Both the position numbers and the translations under genes were made by a program. Positions 29,921 through 35,022 of a stretch of DNA of 35,022 nt are shown here, one piece after another (positions within the stretch are counted from its first letter, which is position 1; each line of letters starts with the position of its first letter). Source of the stretch: a virus; IMG/VR virus record IMGVR_UViG_3300035701_000147, positions 1 to 35,022 of that record; one strand, given 5' to 3'. Under the pieces are notes generated by a model that saw only the letters and a list, made by a program, of their open reading frames with translations, was not told the origin of the DNA and did not search any database.

Positions 29921-30143
29921 AATTATAGAAAATGATTTAAAAGACATCAAAAGGATTTTATATGGAGGCGTTGAAGAAGGAGAAGAGGACGGATTGTGCA
30001 AGAAAGTTAAAGATATGCATGCGGAGTTCCTTTTCTTTAGAAGGATTTATAGAGTTTTGATGTTTTTCGTTGCATCAATACTTTTAATTTTATTAGGAAT
30101 TCTGTTCAAGGACATTTTATTGAAAGCATTTTTAGGGAGGTGA
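29907..30143 (+). CDS. XhlA-like holin-associated protein (78 aa)
   Basis: An N-terminal coiled coil (ERLEIIENDLKDIKRILYGG), an acidic linker, then KKVKDMHAEFLFFRRIYRVL and one membrane helix at about 50-70 (VLMFFVASILLILLGILF). This is the layout of haemolysin XhlA-type proteins, which sit beside amidases and holins in Gram-positive phages and help release the endolysin. Its position directly before the amidase supports the call. Confidence 0.75.
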   Translation: MERLEIIENDLKDIKRILYGGVEEGEEDGLCKKVKDMHAEFLFFRRIYRVLMFFVASILLILLGILFKDILLKAFLGR

Positions 30144-30147
30144 GATT

Positions 30148-30771
30148 ATGCGAAGAATAGATGTTATCGTATTGCACCATTCTGGTGGAAATGCTACTGC
30201 AAGTTCTACGGATGTAACGGGAGAATTGAGATTTGAAGTTATCAAAAAAGACCAGCACGACAATGCGATTCAAGAACATTGGGGAGAGAACTATGTCATG
30301 GACTATCATTTTGTGATAGGGCCAACGGGAGTTATTTTTAAGGGGATGCCCATGGAGCAAGTGGCATTCCATTGCGCAAACTATCAAATAAATCTAAACT
30401 CTTTAGGGATTTGTTTCTTGGGAAACTTTGAAATTACAAAACCATCTAAGGAACAGTTAAAAGCAGGAATTGATAAAGTTAAAGAATTGATGAGTTATTT
30501 TGGAGTGGCGTTAGACCATGTCAAAAAGCACAGTGATTTCGTTGCTACTGATTGTCCGGGTAAGAACTTTCCTTATGAACAATTTATCCAGGAATTGAAA
30601 GAGCCAACGGAATTCGATAAGGCAATAGATGAGGCAATTCGTTTGAATTTGATAAGGCCACCGGTCGGAGCAGATATGAAAAAATATCGAGAAGAAAATC
30701 TTTCATTGGAAAGAACGATTGTAATAATGATAAGATTATATCACCTGTTACAGGGAGGAACTCATGAGTGA
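30148..30771 (+). CDS. N-acetylmuramoyl-L-alanine amidase endolysin (207 aa)
   Basis: An amidase_2/PGRP zinc amidase: VIVLHHSGG (H10 ligand), MDYHFVIGPTGVIFKG (51-66), LNSLGICFLGNF (83-94) and the zinc-binding end KKHSDFVATDCPG (H128, C136). It cuts the bond between muramic acid and the stem peptide. After about residue 150 comes a small helical region (EFDKAIDEAIRLNLIRPP) that may bind the wall. No signal peptide, so export depends on the holin. GGGAGGTG upstream. Confidence 0.92.
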   Translation: MRRIDVIVLHHSGGNATASSTDVTGELRFEVIKKDQHDNAIQEHWGENYVMDYHFVIGPTGVIFKGMPMEQVAFHCANYQINLNSLGICFLGNFEITKPSKEQLKAGIDKVKELMSYFGVALDHVKKHSDFVATDCPGKNFPYEQFIQELKEPTEFDKAIDEAIRLNLIRPPVGADMKKYREENLSLERTIVIMIRLYHLLQGGTHE

Positions 30772-31651
30772 TACAAGATTAGAAGACTACTTGCTTGGCT
30801 CAAAAGTTATTGATGGAGTTAAGCATGATTTTTATTTTACTGGAGAACCTGTTAAACCGATTATCGTTACCAAGATGGGCGATGGAATTTTTGTCTGGGG
30901 AGAACCTGCATATTCAGGAAAGATTGATTTCAAGACAAAAGCAATCATTTCAGAACATCACAATGAAAAAGTTGAGTGGGACGAAGAGCCTTTGCAGTAT
31001 CCAAAGGAAATGGAAATTGGTGAAAGCTATCTCATTCATAAAACTGGAACGACAACGATTGTGAAAAACTTGAATCCTGAGTTCACAATTCAGATGGTTA
31101 TCGGTGGAAACTTTGGGGACAGAAAACAGATATTCGTATATAAAGGAATGAAGGCAATTCCAAAGTATGATACTGTCAATGTCAAGGATTTCATTTCTGA
31201 AGATAAGTGGAATGCACTCACGGCAGAAGAGCAAATTAAACTGTCTCAAGTAGTTCCTGAAGTTTTACATAAGGAACTTATTAACTATTTTGAAAAAGGT
31301 TATACACCAGGTCCTTACATTGGGGCTTTAATTGAGTTTGATAATTCAGAGGCAAGAGCAATAAAATGGGTTCCTGATTATCAACTTCAGCCTTCAAGAG
31401 AATTAAAAAATGTGGATATTACCGTTGAACTCATCGGCGAAAATATCTCAAAAACTGTAAAAATCACAGAAGGAAGTATTCAAACAAAATGTAACAGTGA
31501 AGGACTCATAACGGGAGAATATTATCATTATAATTTCAGCCTTGCAATCCTTCCATTCGTTTATGATTGGTGTGGATTGAAAGAAAAAGAATTAGTATCT
31601 ATGAAAAACGAGAAAAAGTTTTTTGGAAAAATTAGGAAAGGAGATGAATGA
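30764..31651 (+). CDS. Unknown protein inside the lysis cassette (295 aa)
   Basis: Not recognised. It overlaps the amidase by eight bases and the holin by four, so all three are coupled. No signal peptide or membrane helix is seen. Mixed beta/alpha sequence includes KPIIVTKMGDGIFVWGEPAY, IGESYLIHKTGTTTIVKNL, then a helical region (WNALTAEEQIKLSQVVPEVL) and a beta end (GEYYHYNFSLAILPFVYDW) with a basic tail. It could be a virion or wall-directed accessory. A displaced tail or fibre protein is also possible. Confidence 0.65.
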   Translation: MSDTRLEDYLLGSKVIDGVKHDFYFTGEPVKPIIVTKMGDGIFVWGEPAYSGKIDFKTKAIISEHHNEKVEWDEEPLQYPKEMEIGESYLIHKTGTTTIVKNLNPEFTIQMVIGGNFGDRKQIFVYKGMKAIPKYDTVNVKDFISEDKWNALTAEEQIKLSQVVPEVLHKELINYFEKGYTPGPYIGALIEFDNSEARAIKWVPDYQLQPSRELKNVDITVELIGENISKTVKITEGSIQTKCNSEGLITGEYYHYNFSLAILPFVYDWCGLKEKELVSMKNEKKFFGKIRKGDE

Positions 31652-31944
31652 TGGATAGCATAATAGAGTTAATTCCTTGGTATGCGTGGTTTATTCCTGT
31701 TTTAATTCCTTTCGTAATTGAACACCTGACAAGTTCAACAATGGCTACATGGAAGAAATCTGTAACTGCGTTTGTTGTTTGCACCCTGATTGCATTAGGA
31801 GCAGTTGCTCTTGCAGGGAAGTTTGATTGGAAGAATATTGTAGCAACAGTAGGAATTGTTTTTACTGAAGCACAGATATTGTATGATAATTTCTTTAAAG
31901 CGGGAATTAAAGCAAGACAGGCAACGAGAGAAAGTCTCATATAG
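31648..31944 (+). CDS. Holin-like membrane protein (98 aa)
   Basis: Two clear membrane helices (about 9-25, WYAWFIPVLIPFVI; and 38-57, SVTAFVVCTLIALGAVALAG) and a third weaker one (63-80), with a basic C-terminal end (KAGIKARQATRESLI). The size and three-span layout fit a holin controlling endolysin release. Tandem ATG codons at 31648 and 31651 follow AAGGAG; such dual starts occur in lambda-type holins, though here the two differ by a single residue. Last gene before the terminator. Confidence 0.7.
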   Translation: MMDSIIELIPWYAWFIPVLIPFVIEHLTSSTMATWKKSVTAFVVCTLIALGAVALAGKFDWKNIVATVGIVFTEAQILYDNFFKAGIKARQATRESLI

Positions 31945-31968
31945 AATATTATTCTGTTTTGTAAGTAT

Positions 31969-32001
31969 AAAGGGATGGACTTAAAAAATCTGTCCCTTTT
32001 T
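31969..32001 (+). terminator. Rho-independent terminator of the late operon
   Basis: AAAGGGATGG (31969-31978) pairs with CTGTCCCTTT (31990-31999) over ten base pairs, two of them G-U, with an 11-base loop. The right arm runs into TTTTT (31997-32001). It follows the holin stop by 24 bases. This is the clearest terminator in the window and divides late from early genes. Confidence 0.85.
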
Positions 32002-32257
32002 CTATATCTCATCGATTTCTGAAGGGATAGGTGGCGTAAGTGGGTAAGAAGTGGTACATATATCCTATCTTCCTTTTTTATGGATTTATTATGTTTAAGA
32101 AAGACTAATAACCTCAATAAAGTTCAAGAACTTAAAGGATTTTAAAAGAATCTTTAAGAAAAATGGAAGAAAGATGGTGAAACGAGTTGACAAAAATGAA
32201 AAACCTATTAACATAGTAGTAGAAATGAAAGAAATAAAGGAAAGGAGGATGAAAAAC
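32002..32257 (+). promoter_or_regulatory. Early-region control segment without an assured gene
   Basis: About 250 bases with little coding evidence. It has GATAGG/CCTATC arms (32026-32031 and 32064-32069) followed by a TTTTTT run (32074-32079), then a palindrome at 32120-32133 and an imperfect inverted repeat (32135-32155). No convincing -35/-10 pair was found by eye, although transcription of the early operon should begin here. The frame of the next gene is open back to ATG 32174. Probably regulatory. Confidence 0.45.
32120..32133. promoter_or_regulatory. Perfect 14-bp palindrome, operator candidate
   Basis: AAGTTC-AA-GAACTT has perfect 6-bp arms around a two-base centre. It lies in the only long non-coding region of the early block, upstream of its first gene, where a repressor or activator site would be expected. 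Confidence 0.45.
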
Positions 32258-32506
32258 ATGAGAATGGTAGAAGATTTGAAAAATTCTTTTAACATTGATT
32301 GTGCAACGGCTATGGATTGTTTGAAAGTCTGGGATGTAACTCCTTTTTTGAAAGGTTCAAGTTCGGGTCAACAGTTCTCAAATTCAGTTCAGCATTATCT
32401 TCTTATAAGTCCTGAAAAAAGTTATTCTATGAACGGTAAAGAACGAAAGAAATTGGTGAAGGTCTATCGTAAGTATCGTAAGCTTGTAAGACTTTTAAGA
32501 AATTAA
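32258..32506 (+). CDS. Hypothetical basic protein, first early gene (82 aa)
   Basis: ATG 32258 is preferred because AAAGGAGG ends nine bases before it; the frame is open from ATG 32174 (110 aa), where the upstream site AAGAAAG is poor. The product has NSFNIDCATAMDCLKVWDVT in its first half and a very basic C-terminus (KLVKVYRKYRKLVRLLRN). Charge suggests nucleic-acid binding. Unrecognised. Confidence 0.55.
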   Translation: MRMVEDLKNSFNIDCATAMDCLKVWDVTPFLKGSSSGQQFSNSVQHYLLISPEKSYSMNGKERKKLVKVYRKYRKLVRLLRN

Positions 32507-32518
32507 AAAGGAGGAAAG

Positions 32519-32758
32519 ATGGAAACTATCAGCACAATGATAACAATGAAACGAAAAAGTGGAGATATGAAACTACAAGAATATCATCCTGTTATCATTT
32601 ATCAAAGGCCAAAGAGAATTTGGGACAGGGATACCGTAGTATGTAAGAATTGTAAAACTATGTGGTCTTTGGAAATCGTTAGAACAAGAGAAGATTATGA
32701 ACCGGGGGTTTGTCCAAAGTGCGGTGGGTTCTTAAAAGTTCATAAGGAAAGAGCATAA
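32519..32758 (+). CDS. Zinc-ribbon protein (79 aa)
   Basis: AAAGGAGG precedes ATG 32519. Residues 40-70 form a classic four-cysteine ribbon: VVCKNCKTMW (C42, C45) and VCPKCGGFLKVH (C65, C68). The N-terminal part is basic and beta-rich. A DNA-, RNA- or protein-binding adaptor is likely. Overlaps the metalloprotease-like gene at one base. Confidence 0.7.
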   Translation: METISTMITMKRKSGDMKLQEYHPVIIYQRPKRIWDRDTVVCKNCKTMWSLEIVRTREDYEPGVCPKCGGFLKVHKERA

Positions 32759-33276
32759 TGATTTATCTCAAAAATTCTACAAAGTATAGTAACAAAGCAA
32801 TTCTGAAAGTTCTACGATATGCGGAAAGAAAAATTGGAGTGGAAGGAAATACTTACATTGAAGTCAAACCTGCACAGCATTATTATGGAAGTAGAGGAAT
32901 GGCTAATCGGAGTTGGAAATATGATTTTGGAAAATTTAAGAAGATACAATTTGGTTATGGTTGGATTGAGATTTGGATACCAACTTATATCAGGAAAGAT
33001 ATCGGTTATGACGAATTGAGTTTGGCCGATAGTTTTTTAGATATATCTTTACATGAATTGGCACATGTCAAAGATTACAGAACAGGAAGATATTTTAATG
33101 AACCTAAAACAAAATCAGGCAGAAGGATTGCACATGATAAAAGACCTTGTGAAGTTTCTTCATATAATCAAGTATATGATGCAAGAAAATTAACAAGGAA
33201 AAATCAACTATCAAAAGAGCAGAAGATTATTTTTGACTTCGCATTAGAAATCGAAAGAACAATGAAGGAAGATTAA
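32758..33276 (+). CDS. Zincin-type metalloprotease-like protein (172 aa)
   Basis: The motif LHELAHVKDYRTG places H99, E100 and H103 in an HExxH zinc site. E132 in RPCEVSSY, 29 residues on, could be the third ligand, or H126 in RRIAHDKRP. The domain is small, like SprT-like or phage-encoded minigluzincin proteins. The region before it, FGYGWIEIWIPTYIR, looks like the edge strands of such folds. An early-expressed protease could act on host regulators or defence proteins; this role is inferred. Starts in a TAATG overlap. Confidence 0.75.
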   Translation: MIYLKNSTKYSNKAILKVLRYAERKIGVEGNTYIEVKPAQHYYGSRGMANRSWKYDFGKFKKIQFGYGWIEIWIPTYIRKDIGYDELSLADSFLDISLHELAHVKDYRTGRYFNEPKTKSGRRIAHDKRPCEVSSYNQVYDARKLTRKNQLSKEQKIIFDFALEIERTMKED

Positions 33277-33277
33277 A

Positions 33278-33445
33278 ATGGCAAGAAAAAGTTTAGGCAA
33301 AGTAGTAAGGGCTGACTGTGGGCATCTTGAATTTGAAAAGGTTATTATAAAGCAATTTGGAAAAACTCAATGTAGAAATTGCGCAAGGAAAAATAATAAA
33401 TATCTAAGCAAATTGGTATCAAGTGTGTTGAAGAAAAAAGCATAG
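33278..33445 (+). CDS. Small zinc-binding basic protein (55 aa)
   Basis: Starts one base after the previous stop and runs 55 codons. ADCGHLEF (C14, H16) and QCRNCARK (C32, C35) make a C-H-C-C zinc site with basic surroundings and a basic C-terminal helix (LVSSVLKKKA). The ribosome site is weak (GGAAG). Resembles small phage zinc-ribbon proteins of unknown role. Confidence 0.6.
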   Translation: MARKSLGKVVRADCGHLEFEKVIIKQFGKTQCRNCARKNNKYLSKLVSSVLKKKA

Positions 33446-33477
33446 GGTAATATACGACTTATCCCTTACTTATGCAA

Positions 33478-33499
33478 TGGCGACCCCTAAGAATCGAAC
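33478..33499 (-). other. Remnant resembling a tRNA 3' end
   Basis: On the minus strand, bases 33499-33478 read GTTCGAT, a short spacer, then TAGGGGTCGCCA, which looks like the T-loop and 3' acceptor strand with CCA of a bacterial tRNA. Two bases are missing between the T-loop and the acceptor, compared with a normal tRNA, and no D-arm, anticodon arm or 5' half is present upstream on that strand. It could be an attachment-site core or chance. Confidence 0.35.
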
Positions 33500-33534
33500 A
33501 CTTTTATTAAAAAAAAGAAAGGAAGGAGGATGTA

Positions 33535-33672
33535 ATGGGAGGAAAGAAAGTTTTAGAGATTTTGAACAAAACGAAAAGTGACAAAGAGTATATCGAGAAA
33601 TTGGAAAAGTTGAACAGGAAAGATTTTGACAAAGTATTAAAAGAAATTGGTAAATTTGCAAAGGGAGGATAA
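33535..33672 (+). CDS. Small helical basic protein (45 aa)
   Basis: GGAAGGAGG precedes ATG 33535 after a 90-base gap. Charged helical protein (KVLEILNKTKSDKEYIEKLE; KDFDKVLKEIGKFAKGG). Its last codons carry the ribosome site for the next gene. Unrecognised but well supported by its ribosome site and spacing. Confidence 0.6.
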   Translation: MGGKKVLEILNKTKSDKEYIEKLEKLNRKDFDKVLKEIGKFAKGG

Positions 33673-33673
33673 A

Positions 33674-33877
33674 GTGAAAGAAGAAATGAGTGGAAAAGAA
33701 TTCAAGGAATTTGTAGAATTCTTGAGGACAAGAAATGTAGAGGATAATGAATACCTCAAAGGCAAAAGCACATTAGATAAGATAGGAACTTTGTATAAAG
33801 TCTTTGTTTATGAACGAAAAACAAAAGAGTTTTTATTACGAGGATTATCACAAAAAGGAGGAACAAATGGTCAATGA
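33674..33877 (+). CDS. Hypothetical protein (67 aa)
   Basis: GTG 33674 with GGGAGG five bases before it is preferred; ATG 33647 lies inside the previous gene and ATG 33686 lacks a site. Helical, charged, with SGKEFKEFVEFLRTRNVED and LDKIGTLYKVFVYERKTKEF. Unrecognised. Overlaps the next gene by 11 bases. Confidence 0.55.
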   Translation: MKEEMSGKEFKEFVEFLRTRNVEDNEYLKGKSTLDKIGTLYKVFVYERKTKEFLLRGLSQKGGTNGQ

Positions 33878-34157
33878 AATAAAGAAATTACGAATTTGGC
33901 ACATTCCACAAGTGCCTGCAGAAGTAAACGATGCTTTTTATGTTGAGGTAAAAGACATAGAAGAAGCAAAGAAGATTTTATCAGTTCTTTGGAAGTATGA
34001 CCAATATCAATTCTCTCATCACATCAAACCTGATTATTGTGATGCTTCTGGATTAGAAGAATTAAATAATTATTCAGGAAAATATGAATGGCTTGAATGG
34101 GAAAGTGATGAAGGACAGGATATTATTACATACATGAAAGAGGAGGGATTAGCATGA
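33867..34157 (+). CDS. Conserved phage superfamily protein (96 aa)
   Basis: ATG 33867 follows AAAGGAGG; the ATG at 33804 is out of line with any site. LRIWHIPQVPAEVNDAFYVE, VKDIEEAKKILSVLWKYDQY, KPDYCDASGLEELNN and EWLEWESDEGQDI follow the pattern, as I recall it, of a small superfamily present in very many phages, where it is annotated only as a conserved domain. Role unknown. Confidence 0.75.
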   Translation: MVNEIKKLRIWHIPQVPAEVNDAFYVEVKDIEEAKKILSVLWKYDQYQFSHHIKPDYCDASGLEELNNYSGKYEWLEWESDEGQDIITYMKEEGLA

Positions 34158-34360
34158 TAAGCATGATGGTAAACTTTCACAGAGTTGAAAAAATAAAAGT
34201 AAAAACAGGGTTACCAGATTATAATTATGTTTATATTGTGTTGATAGGGGAGAATAAGGAAGAGCAAGAAATAACGGTCTTCTTTGATACTTCAGAACAT
34301 CGTTTGCAATTTTTAGAAGAATTAAAATCAGGAAACATCGAGAGGAAGGAGGGATTATGA
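34154..34360 (+). CDS. Hypothetical protein (68 aa)
   Basis: Starts in an ATGA overlap with AGAGGAGGG upstream. Beta-rich start (YNYVYIVLIG, EQEITVFFDTSEHRLQFLEE), then a helix; a compact alpha/beta protein. Its end overlaps the next gene. No family recognised. Confidence 0.55.
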   Translation: MISMMVNFHRVEKIKVKTGLPDYNYVYIVLIGENKEEQEITVFFDTSEHRLQFLEELKSGNIERKEGL

Positions 34361-34725
34361 TTGATTTAAAAGTTAGCATTTCTGAAAGATTTAAGGAAAA
34401 ACTTTCAGAGAGATTTAATTTAAAGAATGCAGAGTTGGATGCAGAAAAGTATAAGTTTAGAATACACGGATATTGTCCACTCTGTCAAGAATTTATGCAT
34501 CGAAAGGAGCAACTTTGTGAATATTGTTCATTTGATAAATTCAAAAAAGATGCTATTGTCCCCGGATGTTGGGAATGGATAAAATCTGTTCTCAAAGAAT
34601 ATCCTGAATTCTATACTACATTATACGATGTTAATTGGGATAAAAGTAATGATGAGAAAGCAAGAAAACAATTAAAACTTTTATGTGAGAAAGCAAAGAC
34701 CTTAATTACTTGGGTGGAGGATTGA
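34357..34725 (+). CDS. Zinc-finger-containing hypothetical protein (122 aa)
   Basis: Residues 38-58 hold two CxxC knuckles: YCPLCQEFMHRKEQLCEYCS (C40, C43, C54, C57), a small zinc ribbon. The C-terminal half is helical with several tryptophans (GCWEWIKSVLKEYPEFYTTL). AAGGAGGG upstream. It may bind nucleic acid; the family is not recognised. Confidence 0.6.
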   Translation: MIDLKVSISERFKEKLSERFNLKNAELDAEKYKFRIHGYCPLCQEFMHRKEQLCEYCSFDKFKKDAIVPGCWEWIKSVLKEYPEFYTTLYDVNWDKSNDEKARKQLKLLCEKAKTLITWVED

Positions 34726-34726
34726 A

Positions 34727-34918
34727 ATGAAAAAACAGTATTGTATTTTTGAAGGCAACAAGATTATAAAGATGTCAGAAAGCAAACAGGAATTAATTGA
34801 TTTCAGAAATTCCTTTCCTGAAGAAGTGAAAAGAACTCTATTACTTGCAGAAAGAATTGTTGGTGGAGAGGCAGAATGGCAAAAAGGATTTTGGCAATTT
34901 GACAAGGAGGAAAAGTGA
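34727..34918 (+). CDS. Hypothetical protein (63 aa)
   Basis: Starts just after the previous stop with GTGGAGG upstream. Alpha/beta start (KQYCIFEGNKIIKMSES), then a helix and WQKGFWQFDKEEK. It overlaps the copy of the first gene (GTGA at 34915-34918), which proves the junction between contig end and start is a normal operon join. Confidence 0.55.
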   Translation: MKKQYCIFEGNKIIKMSESKQELIDFRNSFPEEVKRTLLLAERIVGGEAEWQKGFWQFDKEEK

Positions 34919-35022
34919 ATAACGATAAACTCAGAGAAATATTATTAGAAGAGTTAGAAGCTATAAAGAGACTTTTAATTCTGTTTTTAGTATTAGAAGA
35001 AAATCAAAGAGGGATTAGTAAG
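34896..35022. repeat. Right copy of the 127-bp terminal direct repeat
   Basis: Identical to bases 1-127 without mismatch. Removing one copy gives a circle of 34,895 bp in which the gene order reads straight through the join. Confidence 0.95.
34915..35022 (+). CDS. Partial second copy of the first gene
   Basis: The first 36 codons of the 62-aa gene at 20-208, cut by the contig end. It is the same gene seen twice because of the terminal repeat, not a paralogue. Confidence 0.9.
   Translation, partial: MNNDKLREILLEELEAIKRLLILFLVLEENQRGISK

Noticed and set aside
32080-32145. 21-codon frame starting ATG 32080 in the early control region
   Set aside because: No ribosome site and it runs through the palindrome; more likely non-coding.
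33440-33540. Complete tRNA gene on the minus strand
   Set aside because: Only a T-loop/acceptor-like 3' piece is present, two bases short; no anticodon arm, D-arm or matching 5' acceptor strand.

Overview
The window reads as a complete tailed-phage genome, most likely a siphovirus. The first 127 bases (1-127) recur exactly as the last 127 (34896-35022), so the contig closes into a circle of 34,895 bp and the gene cut at the right edge is the gene at the left edge. All genes lie on the + strand. They are tightly packed with ATGA, TAATG or GTGA overlaps and strong AGGAGG-type ribosome sites. The sequence is AT-rich, with many AGA/AGG arginine codons and K/E/I-rich proteins. The scaffold, minor-capsid, XhlA-like and amidase genes resemble those of phages of Gram-positive (Bacillota-like) hosts. 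The host cannot be named from the sequence; a low-GC, possibly thermophilic or uncultivated bacterium is an inference.

Layout on the circle: a terminator at 31969-32001 ends the late operon. The early/middle block then runs 32258-34918, crosses the contig ends, and continues 20-10312. It holds about 40 small genes. Recognisable ones are a MerR/excisionase-type HTH protein, a possible OB-fold ssDNA-binding protein, a winged-helix replication-initiator candidate with internal 15-bp repeats, a Cas4/RecB-like PD-(D/E)XK nuclease with a four-cysteine set, a GIY-YIG homing endonuclease, a SWIM zinc-finger protein, an HNH/NinG-like nuclease, a zincin-type metalloprotease and an unusual number of small cysteine-rich proteins. 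The block ends with a sigma-like factor that has region 2 but no region 4.

The late block (10313-31944) starts beside that sigma gene. Its order is ParB-methyltransferase fusion, small and large terminase, portal, minor capsid protein with a C-terminal ADP-ribosyltransferase domain, scaffold, P22-type major capsid protein, and head-tail connectors. Tail genes follow, including a tail-assembly chaperone with a textbook T-run -1 frameshift site and a short tape measure (472 aa, implying a tail of roughly 70 nm by the usual ~0.15 nm/residue rule). Next come baseplate/hub genes, a BNR-propeller fibre, a second fibre-like protein built of about 17 hydrophobic-basic repeats, and the lysis cassette (XhlA-like protein, amidase, an unknown protein, holin).

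No integrase, repressor, DNA polymerase, primase or helicase is visible, so the phage probably uses host replication machinery; its lifestyle is undecided. The observations most worth checking are the repeat fibre protein, the region-2-only sigma factor together with three intergenic copies of a GTATAATGA motif lacking a -35 box, the apparent homing-endonuclease insertion scar, and several RNA leaders that could hide ribosome-binding sites.
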